Source: Brachypalpus laphriformis (lineage: Eukaryota; Arthropoda; Insecta; Diptera; Syrphidae). From it: a DNA stretch of 64,000 bases. Where the stretch lies: positions 256,173,477 to 256,237,476 of the forward strand of contig OX246753.1 of the NCBI GenBank assembly GCA_945910035.1, given 5' to 3'. Position numbers and translations under genes: made by a program. The first letter of the stretch is position 1, and each line of letters begins with the position of its first letter. Of this stretch, positions 32,336-42,879 are shown piece by piece. Below the pieces are notes generated by a model. It was not told the origin of the DNA. It did not search any database and was given only the letters and a program-made list of their open reading frames with translations.

Positions 32336-33402
32336 CCTTAGACAAAGCCAATCTGCTTGCTACTCACTTCGCAGCGAACTCCACCCTGCCAGATAGCGTT
32401 TTTTCTCCGCCTGTACTTAAGAGCGTCGAATTTTCCATGGGACAAGTCCATTTTCGCACTCGTACAGTTGCAGGAGTACTCAAATGTCTGAACATACACA
32501 AATCCGCTGGTCCAGATGGTATCTCCCCCATAGTTCTGAAGAGGTTTTCTTTCACGCTGGCAAAACCTCTGCGTAAGCTTTTCTATCTGTCCTACTCTTC
32601 TGGGCTCTTTCCGAGTAGATGGAAAATAGCACTTGTCCAGCCCGTCCCTAAAAAAGGCGAGTCTTCCTCCCGTCTAATTACCGACCCATTGCATTAACGT
32701 CCCTTCTTTCCAAGGTCATGGAAACGCTGATAAATCATCAACTTATTAAATATCTTAATTCACGGACCGGCAATATGGTTTTCGTAGCAACAGGTCCACT
32801 GGGGATTTGATGGCTTATCTCACCGAGAAGTGGAACCAATCTCTCCATCACTTCGGTGAAACAAAGATGGTTGCGCTCGATATTTCTAAAGCATTTGACA
32901 GAGTTTGGCATTAGGCTCTTTTGTCGAAAATACGTGCATATGGCATCGATGAGTCTTTTCTTCAATGGATTAGACCTTTCGGATCGTTCAATACGAGTTG
33001 TCTTAGACGGCTTCAACTCTGCAATTCACCGCATAAATGATGGTGTTCGCCAGGGCTCCGTTTTGTCTCCGACTCTCTTTCTCATTTTTATAAATGATCT
33101 CTTGTCTGCAACTTCTAATCCAATCCATTCCTTCGCTGATGACAGTACTCTCAGTTTTTCATATTCGTTCCCTAACTCACGTCCCTGGAGAGGGACGTAG
33201 AAGAGGAACGGCAACGTATGTTAAACACATTGAATTCCGACCTGCACAGCATAACCAAATGGGGTTCAATCAATAGAGTGGAATTTAATGCATCCAAAAC
33301 TCAATGCTGTCTTCTGTCTCTCAAGCGAAACCAAGACCCTCAACCATTATCCATGAATGGTACTTGTATCGCTGAATCCGAAAGACTTGCCATTCTCGGT
33401 AT
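32336..33402 (+). mobile_element. CR1-like element, segment 2 (RT)
   Basis: It continues the CR1 reading: SLDKANLLATHFAANSTLPD, KCLNIHKSAGPDGISPIVLK and PSRWKIALVQPVPKKGES. In other frames come LDISKAFDRVWH, GVRQGSVLSPTLFLIFINDL and HSFADDSTLSFS (FADD 33132-33143), then SKTQCCLLSLKRNQDP. FADDSTL is a hallmark of CR1-type RTs. Segment 1 ends at NDITAV, just before the LOA-e/RTE-1 block, and this segment starts at the next expected linker residues. It is cut again by family B at 33402. Confidence 0.85.
33316..33402 (+). repeat. 87-bp direct repeat, left copy
   Basis: It is identical to 36710-36796 except for one base (ACCCTC vs ACCTTC). The two copies flank the minus-strand family B element, and the CR1 reading frame continues across only one of them. 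It therefore behaves as an exceptionally long target-site duplication. Confidence 0.9.
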
Positions 33403-33422
33403 TTTGTATTGTATTAGATCCT

Positions 33423-35462
33423 TTAACCCCTCCGGGGGCATAGGGCGTCAACCACGCCTGCGCGCCATCGTGTTCGAAGTTCTGCAACGCGTTTGAGCTG
33501 CCTCCAACTCATTCCTAAAGAGCTCGATTCCTCCTCAACTGTTCTGCGCCACGTTTGCCTAGGGCGTCCCGCTATTCTGCCTGCCTGGGTGAGCGGATTC
33601 CACTGCATGGCGTATTTCGCAATGGAGTTGTCTTCGCGCCGTAGGGTGTGTCCAATCCATTGCCACTTTCTTCTTCGTATAGTAATGCTTATAGGTTCTT
33701 GGCCCGTTCTCAGATAAAGCTGTTCGTTAGAGATGCGGTTCGGGCAAAAAATCCTCAAGATGATTCTTAAGCATTTGTTTACAAAGACTTGCAGCTTCCG
33801 TGTGTTAATGGTGTCCACCTTCCAAGTACTGCACCCATAAAGCAGCACTGATTCTACGTTGGAGCAGAACTGTCGCAGCTTGGTTCTTAAGCTGATAACA
33901 TTGCTTCTCCAGATTATAGATAGCATTCCGAACGCAGCTTTAGCCTTCCCGATTCTGCTGCACACATCAAGTTCGGTGCCACCGCGATTAGCCGAGACCA
34001 CACTTCCTAAATAAAGAAAGTTATCAACTTTCTCGACTTCCTGTCCGGCAATGTTAAGTTGAGCGCGGTTGTTAGAAGAAGTGCTCATGGCTTTTGTTTT
34101 GGCTGTGTTTATTTTTAGCCCCACTTTGTTTGCCTCAGCTTCTAGATTTTGGGCCATCAAATGAAGATCCATTATCCGATGTGAAAGTAGACAAACATCG
34201 TCAGCGTAATCTAGGTGTTTAAGGTAAGATGTCATAGTCCAACGAATTCCATAGTTGCCTTCCGTCAATGCTGCACGGAGTACATCGCTGATAACCACCA
34301 AAAACAATAGTGGGGACAGTATGCACCCTTGACGTACTCCATTTTGGACTTCAAAATCCTCCGACACCTTACCATTGTGCACGACGTGACACTTACCGCC
34401 CTCGTATGTAGCCTTGATAATAGCTATAAGTTTTTCTGGAATGCCTCTCCTGCGCAAGGCCAACCAGATAGCATCTCGATTCAATCTGTCGAAAGCTTTC
34501 TCGAAGTCGATAAACAGTGAATGTAGCGGAGACCTATACTCAACGCATTGCTCGATAATGATCCGTAAGGTGTTTATGTGGTCAATGCAGGAGGATCCAG
34601 CGCAAAAGCCTGCCTGTTCGACATCGAGAGTTGAATCTAAATGTTCTTTAATTCGTTCTAGAATTATTTTAGCTATTATTTTAGCCACGGCTGGAAGAAC
34701 GCATATACCTCTCCAGTTACCGCAATCCATCAAGTTTCCCTTCTTTGGAAGTTTAATGATCATCCCCCTTTTCCACTCCTGTGGAAATTGTTCACTATCC
34801 CAAGCTCTCCGTATTAGGGGATGCAGCAAATCTGCCGATGTATTTGGCGCCGCTTGAAATAGCTCGGCAGGGATGCCATCAATACCCACCGCCTTGTTCT
34901 TCTTGAGGGACTTGATTGCTGTTATTATCTCGGTTTTACTGGGAGGTGCGGTGCGAATTCGGGAATTTGTTGCTTCGAACTGCTCATTCGAATTCGAGAT
35001 CATACTGCCATCGTCTATGTGATTTAGCACTGCAGCAAAATGTTCTCTCCATCTAGTGAGCTGATCCTCATCCGAAATCAGAAGGTTACCGTCTAGACTC
35101 TTCACTGGATGTTGTTTGGAGTTTCGACCACCGATGAGCTCCTTAGTGATGCTATACACAGTCCTACTGTCGCACCTACTCGCTGCTTCTTCAGCCCTTG
35201 AGGCCAGTGAGTTGATATATTGACGTTTGTCACGTCTCACACTACGCTGCACTTCTTTCTTCTTCGCACGGTATTGGGCTTCAAGCTCGGTTCTCTCTAC
35301 TGCTGAGGCCGCTGCAATCCGAGCCTTGATTGCTGTACGCTCATCGATCCGTCTCCAGGTGTCTGTAGAAAGCCATGTGCGGTGGTGTTTCTGCTTTTTA
35401 CCGACATACGTGCGTGCCAAAGTCGCAAAAGCATTTTTCACAGCACTCCAGTGGTCATCCAT
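33423..35462 (-). CDS. Family B reverse transcriptase ORF (679 codons)
   Basis: One open frame holds the linker (DHWSAVKNAF, WRRIDERTAIKAR), RT blocks SLKKNKAVGIDGIPAELF, IIKLPKKGNLMDCGNWRGIC, LFIDFEKAFDRLNRDAIW and GVRQGCILSPLLFLVVISDV, and YADD at about residue 419 (34197-34208). The C-terminal domain follows: SNVESVLLYGCSTWK, RRRKWQWIGHTLRREDNS, WNPLTQ and GRPRQTWRRT, ending VDALCPRRG. The RT looks intact. The first Met is inside the element, and the real ORF should start upstream in the endonuclease, which is broken. Function: target-primed reverse transcription of its own RNA. The host cell could translate this frame, but transposition would need the endonuclease. Confidence 0.85.
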   Translation of the reverse strand: MDDHWSAVKNAFATLARTYVGKKQKHHRTWLSTDTWRRIDERTAIKARIAAASAVERTELEAQYRAKKKEVQRSVRRDKRQYINSLASRAEEAASRCDSRTVYSITKELIGGRNSKQHPVKSLDGNLLISDEDQLTRWREHFAAVLNHIDDGSMISNSNEQFEATNSRIRTAPPSKTEIITAIKSLKKNKAVGIDGIPAELFQAAPNTSADLLHPLIRRAWDSEQFPQEWKRGMIIKLPKKGNLMDCGNWRGICVLPAVAKIIAKIILERIKEHLDSTLDVEQAGFCAGSSCIDHINTLRIIIEQCVEYRSPLHSLFIDFEKAFDRLNRDAIWLALRRRGIPEKLIAIIKATYEGGKCHVVHNGKVSEDFEVQNGVRQGCILSPLLFLVVISDVLRAALTEGNYGIRWTMTSYLKHLDYADDVCLLSHRIMDLHLMAQNLEAEANKVGLKINTAKTKAMSTSSNNRAQLNIAGQEVEKVDNFLYLGSVVSANRGGTELDVCSRIGKAKAAFGMLSIIWRSNVISLRTKLRQFCSNVESVLLYGCSTWKVDTINTRKLQVFVNKCLRIILRIFCPNRISNEQLYLRTGQEPISITIRRRKWQWIGHTLRREDNSIAKYAMQWNPLTQAGRIAGRPRQTWRRTVEEESSSLGMSWRQLKRVAELRTRWRAGVVDALCPRRG

Positions 35463-35513
35463 GTTCTCTATGCTGCTGATTGCTTCTGCTTCTAAGGCAA
35501 GATGGTCCCTGAA

Positions 35514-36493
35514 CTATTGGCGCACTTGGGGAACCTTGAGCCTGTCGATATTAAACCTGGTGATGTTAAGTAGGTTTGAGCGGTTGCTGTTGACGGATGC
35601 AGTACGAAGGCGTAAATGAGCTACCATAAGATGGTGATCTCGTTCTAGTCCGACGTCAGCTCCACGTCTGTTTCGGACGTCCAGGAAACAATTTCTAAAG
35701 CGGCGACTGATCGCAATGTGGTCGATCTGGTTGGATGTTCGTTGCCTATCAGTAGAGACCCAACTGATTTTGTGGCAGGTGTTATGCTTAAACAGCGTAC
35801 CTCCGATGACTAGACGGTTGGTATTGCAGAAGTCCACAACCGCTCACCGTTATCATTACGGTCTCCCACGCCGTGAACTCCCATCACGTGCTTAAGCATG
35901 GTGTTGTCGCTACCCACCTTGGCATTGAAATCTCCCATCACCATTACGATGTCCCCATTAGGCGTTTGGTTGTAGGCGGCGCCTAAGTGGCTATAAAAAT
36001 CATCCTTTTCGTCCTCAGTCGCGTCTAGAGTCGGAGCATAACACTGTATGATCGTAATTTTTCTAACTCTACACTGGAACCTAGCCGACAATATCCGGTC
36101 ATTATGGGGTTTCCAGGATATGAGGCTACTACGTGCTGCTGGAGTTAGCATGAGTCCTACTCCGGAACTCCGTGCACTTCCAGCTGGTTTCCCAAAGTAG
36201 AGAATGACAGTGTTTTTGGTTGGGGAGATGAATTCCCCAGCATCGAACTATCTTATCTCGCTCAGCCCTAAGATGTCTATTTTATACCTTGCGAATTCGC
36301 GTTCTAATTGGAGGAATCTGGCGTTATAAGGCCCTTCCTTGAGTGAGTCCAGGAGGGTCTTAACGTTCCAGAATCCGATCGTTGTCCGTGTCCGATAGCC
36401 AAAGGTCGTCATCAAATTATCCGTCCGTATCCGAGGGGTTGGTTTTCGTTTCGGAGCAGTAAAAGTTTTTACGGTTGCGGCTCGCTGGGCCAC
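35514..36493 (-). pseudogene. Family B endonuclease, broken into three frames
   Basis: Minus-strand frames read TTIGFWNVKTLLDSL and YKIDILGLSEIR (36493-36248), then ITIIQCYAPTLDATEDEKDD and DIVMVMGDFNAKVGSDN (36151-35810), then TSNQIDHIAISRRF and LERDHHLMVAHLRLRT (35837-35514). The order N, E, Y, GDFN, and final DHH matches the LINE endonuclease. Small indels or stops near 36245, 35815 and 35514 separate the frames. No residue of the core blocks appears lost, so the damage looks recent. Confidence 0.8.
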
Positions 36494-36709
36494 AGACCAA
36501 CCGACACTTATCCTGTTTTTTGGCGGAGGAAGCTCGCCATTCGTCCTCTCCCGTTAGCAATTTCCGAAGAAATCCCCAGATGGCACCACGAGGAGGTGGG
36601 AGTAGGGCTTACTAACAGAGCTGCTAGGTTTTCGGCTGCAGTGGCTCTTTCTCGTTACTTAGCGGACCAACACCTATCGGGAGATGCTGCCCCTACGAGG
36701 CCTTTGTTA

Positions 36710-37402
36710 GTCTCTCAAGCGAAACCAAGACCTTCAACCATTATCCATGAATGGTACTTGTATCGCTGAATCCGAAAGACTTGCCATTCTCGGTATGTGC
36801 ATCAATAACCGTCTTCGGTGGAACGATCACATATTCGAAGTCGCCAAAAGTGCGGCAAATGTCTAGGATTCCTTAAGCGGTGCAAGAAATATTTTACCCC
36901 GTCTGATCTGGCCTCCATCTATAAGGCATTCATCCGCCCAAAGCTAGAATATAACGCCCACATCTGTTCTGGTGCACACAAGACTGTTGTGCACACTCTA
37001 GATAGGGTACAGAACCGCGCGTTGAAACTAGTAGGTGATAGAGACACTGTGAACTCCATAGTCTCACTCGAACACCGTAGAAATGTCTCGTGTCTTTCCC
37101 TATTTTATCGCTTTTTTCTTATAAAAAAACGCGTCATGCTTCGAATGCGCATCAGTTCACCCTCAAGCCCAACTTAGAACGTACTGTCACATATAGGGAT
37201 TCGTTTATAAGCCGAACAACACGTTTGTGGAACAATCTACCAGCCTCTGTATTTTCTAATCATTATAACCTTCAAAAATTTAAAGCCAACGCAAACCGGC
37301 ATCTCCTCTGTCTCTATCCCCCCTTTTCCCATCCGCCCGTGCCCTGAGAACCATTATAAGGGTATTAATAATCCCTTTGGCATGCGCAAATTATAAAAAA
37401 AA
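36710..37402 (+). mobile_element. CR1-like element, segment 3 (RT C-terminus and poly-A)
   Basis: After the right copy of the 87-bp repeat (36710-36796) the CR1 reading continues as LGMCINNRLRWNDHI, GFLKRCKKYFTPSDLASIYK, FIRPKLEYNAH and LDRVQNRALKLV. Then, in a second frame, TYRDSFISRTTRLWNNLPASVF and a stop at 37345-37347. About 45 bases of 3' UTR and an A run (37395-37406) end the element at the AAAAGAC target site. Confidence 0.85.
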
Positions 37403-37409
37403 AAAAGAC

Positions 37410-37760
37410 GGCAGACAACTTATTGGCGTCTTGACAGGCCACTTCGCTTTCGCCAAGCAACTTAACGTGCTGGACTTAAGTGACACTACAATCTGCGACG
37501 CTTGTGGAGAGAGCGACGACACCGCGAAACATTATCTCTGTGAGTGTCTGGCCTTTGCTTATATCAGGTGGCAGATCCTTGGTGCTGATGTGGTGAGTGC
37601 TGGTACTGTAAGCTCCTCATCACTAAATTACTTGCTTGACTTTCTTCGAAAGACAAGGAAATTCCAATAAAATGGGTAAATCAGGGCTTGCTCTCTGGAA
37701 GTAGAATGGGCCAGTTGCGTCTAAATGCTCCTGTCGGGCGTTTCCTATCCCGAAAAAAAA
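37410..37760 (+). mobile_element. LOA-b copy 2, right part (C-terminus and poly-A)
   Basis: It resumes LOA-b where 26461 left off: RQLIGVLTGHFAFAKQLNVLDL, then ICDACGESDDTAKHYLCECLAF with the C-x2-C...H...C motif, and a stop at about 37668-37670. The 3' UTR ends GCGTTTCCTATCCCG followed by about 17 A (37744-37760). This sets the true 3' end of the LOA-b family. Confidence 0.9.
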
Positions 37761-39340
37761 AAAAAAAAATCATCACAAAATTATAGTATGTAGCGTCATG
37801 AAGGTCTATGAAGATTTCTCACCAACCAACGATTAAAAAAATTAAAATGTAAACGACACATAGTGGTAGGAAAACAAAGAATCCTGCCTGGAATGGCCTT
37901 CCCAAAGCATTCCCAATATTCTTAATACAAAAGCACTTTATATCTGTCAACATCTTAAAATGTATCTTAATTTAAAAAAAAAAATAAAAAATTATTTAAA
38001 TTCCTAGCATTCCACACGTCCAAAAACACACTTAACACTCCAACAACACTAAGCGCCCCGTTTAAACGTGACGATAAAAGCTTTTTGCACTCTGTACCCC
38101 TAACCTAAAAATATCTCAACAATTATGTCCCATCCTCTACTCCATCAAGGAGTGCTGAAATAAGTTTCAAAATACATAAAATGTTCAATGTTTCAACTTG
38201 TTTTAAAAGTTCTTAGTGTCCTCTCATGCGAGTGGAAATTTGTAGGGAATAAAACCGTTCATCCGGCCATCTCAGGGCATCGGAGCATAGAAAATAAAAT
38301 TTTACAGATACTGTTTATCCTACTTTCTGATGGAGTGCCAGTTCACACATCCATCCAAGCTCCCATCCATAGCCATTAGAAAGTTTTGCGTTCTCTCGTC
38401 TATAAATATGTTGAAATATTCACAAATTAAAGGATTAATGTCCTTCCACAGGACTTCTCTAGAGATACGTATACTCGTATGTACGAGTATGCACTAACTC
38501 GGTGTTTCTTTTTCACTGTTGACGTACCTAATATTAATTGCTGTTCATCATTTGAATTCCTAACACAATCCTCGGGGCTCGTCCTCGTCTCAGGACTAAT
38601 TGAACTCATATGTCGTGAAATTTATACTTCCACTCTCTAAGTACTCGTAAACGTGAGCACTTTTCCAGAATGCAGACTTAATTAACCCCCGTAATCAATC
38701 ACATTGGATAACCAAATATCGCTTTCTGCCAATCAGGAGTCGTGAGCGGGTGGTTGATGAAACATGAGAATCCCTTCAACGGATGCCATTAGCGAAATGA
38801 AACACAGTCACTAGTACAAGCATTCCCCAGCACTATAAAGCGTGGGTAGGTTATCAGTTTCGTTTTATTTCTTCAAGTTTATCGTCGCGTTACTCGTAGA
38901 GTTTCCATAGATATCCAATTATAGTGAGCGCCAGTTAAGGAACACACATACTGACTGAGAGATTACGTAGTAATTTTCGTGATTTCTGTCTCGGTTTGGG
39001 TTTCCCATGCTCGAAGTGGAACAGCAAGCGCCACAGCGAAGGAAATGGGGTTAACGAAATGTGGGTGTGAAACCCTCTACATAATTACATGCATTCGGGT
39101 GTGGAAATGTAAAAAATTACATAAAATTCAAAGTTTTTGCATGAAGTTCTTGAAAATTTGGGTTAATGCAACGAGAATGTGCAGCGAAAAGGATTAAAAC
39201 CTTTTAAATGGTTTCCGGAACTCGGACTATCTGGAAAAGTGTGTTAAGTAAACTTTTTCCAAATTAGTGTGATAAGATGGGGAATTCAGTGCCAGTTGCA
39301 CATTGTATTCCTCCTTCAATCAGAGATTTTGTATCTTTAT
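37761..39340. other. Island without recognisable gene
   Basis: About 1.6 kb of AT-rich DNA with A tracts (37972-37985) and no repeat copy elsewhere in the window. A possible core-promoter-like TATAAA (38834-38839) and TCAGTT (38854-38859) occur, but only 22 bases apart. Open frames at 38188-38379 and 38979-39197 have no recognisable features. It is possibly unique spacer or regulatory DNA. Confidence 0.45.
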
Positions 39341-39634
39341 TACAACCCGTTTCTCTGCCGCAGGGGGAGCTCCAATTTCGACACTTCCAGAAATTGGAGC
39401 GGGTGTCTACTCAGAGAAGCTAGGCTTCTTTATATCTATTCAACTTTTCGATTTGTGCAGTGCATTTCTCGATCAATGATCTTAGCTACTTTGGAAGCTA
39501 CCCAAGGGGTGAGAGTATTGAGCCTATTTACTCATAAGGAGAATTATCCCCATTTACATATGTACGTTGACAGTCAAACAGCCATTAGGGTACTGGGAGC
39601 GGTAACAATAAAACTAAAAATAGTTGAACTCTGT
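39341..39634 (+). mobile_element. LOA-type RNase H fragment, left part
   Basis: Across shifted frames it reads GAPISTLPEIGAGVYSEKLG, a short FQ-like block and YVDSQTAIRVLGAVTIKLKIVEL, matching RNase H blocks 1 and 3. It ends at AAATAGTTGAACTCTGT (39618-39634), where RTE-C sequence begins. A few more codons follow after the insert (to about 39900). Confidence 0.6.
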
Positions 39635-39873
39635 CTTCTTCTTCTTCTTCTTCCTATTTCGGCAAGGTTATTATCCGAAAACAAGCTTTCACTTCACCGA
39701 ATTTCTACTGATACGCCTGTGGGGTTCGCCTATTTGACCTTAGAAAATATCGGCAGGTCTACCGATTTTGGATCACTTGGTTACTAAGGCCAATCAAATG
39801 CAGGTGTCGTTGCATTTGTGTGATCCAGACGTTTATATGCCTGCCTCTCCTGCCCCGCGATGTCTTTAAAATG
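39635..39873 (-). mobile_element. RTE-C 3' fragment with clean target duplication
   Basis: This 239-bp minus-strand piece begins (on the plus strand) with a CTT microsatellite (39635-39653) and matches the 3' end of RTE-C at 10954-11190. AAATAGTTGAACTCTGT is duplicated exactly at 39618-39634 and 39874-39890, a 17-bp target-site duplication. It is a heavily 5'-truncated insertion into an older LOA RNase H copy. Confidence 0.9.
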
Positions 39874-39900
39874 AAATAGTTGAACTCTGTTGCGCAGAAT

Positions 39901-41300
39901 AAAAGGTTCAAAGGGTGCCAGGCGCCTCGCTTATGGTTTCACGTCAAACTTGGTGGCCGGTAATTTTAACGCTAAAGCCTTAGAGTGTGGAATGCACTCT
40001 ACAGATTCATGGGGAAGACAAATCCTCGAAATGGCCGCCAGGCTGAACCTTAATGTATTAAACGTCAGAAGACCAGGTTCCTACGAAACGATACCTGACG
40101 TCACCTTCGCCTTGGCAACTTTTGCGGCGTACGTGAAGAACTGGAGAGTTATAGAAGATTATACTGGAAGCGATCACCAGTACATAATCTTTGACCTACA
40201 AAGAGAGCGAAACGTAACTAACGGAATCCAATCAAGAACACCCATGGAACGTGGGCAAACTCAACGAAGAACTCTTCACCTATAGATAGAGGGAAAGAAG
40301 CGATTCTAGACATGGCAGGACCTCCTAAAAGGAAAGTGGATGCCACAATGCGCCTAATACATTAGGCATGCGACGCCTCGATGCCTCGGATAAGAATACC
40401 AAATAACCACTGTAAGCCTGTTTATTGGTGGACAGAGAAAATAGCAGACCTCTGGAAAATTTTACTACATTTCAGGCGCAAGGTATCGAGGGCAAGAAGG
40501 ACAAACGCGAAAGCTACCGAAAACACACTGGTGGAGTACAGAGCAGCGAAACTGGAAATCCATTAAGAGGTGCAAAAACCATAAGTGGGAAGAGCTTCGG
40601 AGAGACATCAATATGGTCCCCTGGGGGCTTGGCTACAAAATAGTGATGCGGAAGATCGGCGCGCAGATGCCCAGCTCAGTTCTTAGCCCCGAAAAGATGG
40701 AAAATATCGTCAGCACACTCTTTCTGATCCACCCTCTTAGGGAGCGGGAGGTCTCCCCTCATCAACAAAGTAAAGTTCCGCTATTCAGCGAAGAAGGGCT
40801 TCTTCAAGCCCCAAGGGCCATGCAAAATAAGAAGGCCTCCGGACCTGACGGTATTCCAGCGGAAGTGTTAAAAGTGATCGCCCGTGCGTGCCCCCATTTG
40901 TTACTAAACATGTACAACAGACGCTTAGAACACGGAATCTTTTCCAAAGCCTGGAAAACACGGCAGCTAGTATTGATGAGCAAAGAAAAAGGGGCCCAGA
41001 CTCCCCGTCAGCGTACAAACCCCCGTGTATGTTGGATACAGCAGGAAAACTCCTCGAGAGAATGCTGAAGCCTCGACTCTCTGCAGCGGTGGAGAGAGCA
41101 GGTGACCTATCTGAAAGGCAGCATGGATTTAGAAAAGGTCATTCTACAATAGGTCATGTGGAAGAGGTGGTTAGGGCTGCCCAAGTAACCCACCAGGGCA
41201 GCCACTACTCAAGGAAAGTTGTTTTTCAACGTAAGAAATGCCTTCAACTTGGCCAGATGGTGCGATCGATCATGCTGCAGAATTTTACTGCAATGACTAA
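39901..41300 (+). mobile_element. R1-like element: endonuclease end and RT half
   Basis: The endonuclease part reads NLVAGNFNAKALEC, RQILEMAARLNLNVLNVRRP, TIPDVTFALATFA and EDYTGSDHQYIIFDL, a very R1-like final block. The RT part includes MQNKKASGPDGIPAEVLKVI, then PCMLDTAGKLLERMLKPRL and LSERQHGFRKGHSTIGHVEEV. Frames change at least four times and large pieces are missing. It stops near 41300 before the catalytic box. The following sequence is LOA. Confidence 0.7.
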
Positions 41301-41340
41301 AAACTTTAACACAAATCGATTGGATTATACTTTTATGGGC

Positions 41341-42870
41341 TAAATGGTGTGGCTGCAGGTCAACTGCTTAAGCTAGCAGGGGTGGAGCTTTTCCTTTCGG
41401 ATCGCGCTCGATATCTTGGTATAATATTAGATAGGAAACTAAACTGGAAACTTAATATACAGGAAAGAGTCCGCAAGGCTTATAATGCTCTCTTCATCTG
41501 TGAGCGGACTGCGGGGAAAAAATGGGGCCTGAAGCCCGCAATGATGCACTAACTATACATCATGATAATCAGGACCATCCTTACGTATAGGGCTCTTATG
41601 TGGTATAGGGCATGGAATACGAAAAACACAAGGGATATGTTGGCCATGGTACAAAGAACAGCCTGCATTGCCATCACGGGTGCTCTACGCACAACACATA
41701 CCGCTGCACTTGAGATCTTTCTGTAACTTTTACCACTAGACCTACAAATTAAATTCGAGCGGGCAATAGTGCGCTTCGACTCACTAGCGTAGGTCTCTTT
41801 AAGACTAGTAACATGGGACATAGCTCCATTCTCAGGCAATCATTTCCCGATATCCTTAGACCTTACACTTTGTCACACCATACGAAGTAATAAATCCGTT
41901 TAGAGAGGACTGGCAAAGGAAGACAGTCTCTGTCCATAACGAGATTGCAATATACACAGATGGTTCTAAGACCAAAGAGGGCACGAGGTCAGGTATTTAC
42001 TCGAGAGATACAAACGTACAGGTGGCTCTGAGACTTCCGGGCCCATGCAGTGTGTTCCAAACAGAGGTTCTAGCTGTACTTAAAGCTGCGGAATTACTTG
42101 AGATGGGATCAATATCCAACAAGAATATCGCCATCTACATTGACAGTCAGGCTGCGCTAAAGGCGCTAGAGTCTTACGTCACCAAATCTGAGATAATCAG
42201 GAATTGCCGCACAATGCGTAGAGCGTTATGTACGCAGAACCGAATCAGATTATGTTGGGTACCTGGACACTGCGATATCGAAGGCAACGAGCCAGCCGAC
42301 CCGCTATCCAAAAGAGGAGCGGGGCTCCCACATAGTGACATAATTGGTAGTATTATACCACCAGGGTGCGTGGCTAAGGGAATTATTCGTGATAGAATCG
42401 TCGACACTGCTAATCTAAGATGATCATACTTAGAATGGTCACAAGGTGTCTAAGGCCCTGTGGCCTGTGTTAGACTGCACAAAATCTGGGGAGATCATAA
42501 AATTAGAAAGATCATGGCTAAGAACAGCAATATAAAGACTCTCTGGCCACTGTCTCCTAAGTAAGCGTGATATGAGACTAGGATTATCCAACACGGATGT
42601 TTGTAAGTACTGCAATGACCCCCATTAGTGCCAAGGCATTGTCAGGACAAGACTAAAGCACCTTGGAAGATACTTCTTTGATGCCTATGAGAGGTGAGGT
42701 CATTGAACCACAACAAGGACGTTTTTCAAATTCTGTAGGGAAATTAATTATATGGGAGAATTGGTTTAGGTTACGGCAAAACCGTGAAGGTTCCCTAGGA
42801 ATCACGATGGGCCCACTTTGGTGCCTAGTGTTTTATGAAAACCTCATAACTCCACTCAACCTTTCAATTC
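41341..42870 (+). mobile_element. LOA-f element: RT tail, RNase H and 3' end
   Basis: The RT thumb frame (41349-41552) reads LAGVELFLSDRARYLGIILD, RKLNWKLNIQERVRKAYNAL and KKWGLKPAMMH. It continues past a stop as LAMVQRTACIAITGALRTTH. RNase H lies at 41930-42420: AIYTDGSKTKEG, VFQTEVLAVLKAAELL, IYIDSQAALKAL and LCWVPGHCDIEGNEPADPLS. The D-E-D and His residues are kept. A stop at 42421-42423 cuts the C-terminal part, whose zinc motif is eroded. The 3' limit near 42870 is set by the start of Jockey sequence. Confidence 0.75.
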
Positions 42871-42879
42871 AATTCACTT

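Larger units (their letters stand above)
33403..36709 (-). mobile_element. Family B non-LTR retrotransposon, near full length
   Basis: This 3.3-kb element on the minus strand has a 5' leader (36709 to about 36500), an endonuclease region (36493-35514) and an RT ORF (35462-33423). It has a very short 3' end with an imperfect AATAC repeat. It is inserted in the CR1-like copy between 87-bp direct repeats. It is related to family A across the endonuclease-RT linker, RT and C-terminus. Confidence 0.9.

Noticed and set aside
38834..38859. TATAAA plus TCAGTT as a promoter
   Set aside because: The spacing to the initiator is only 22 bases and no convincing ORF or exon follows. Kept only as a remark in the interval entry.
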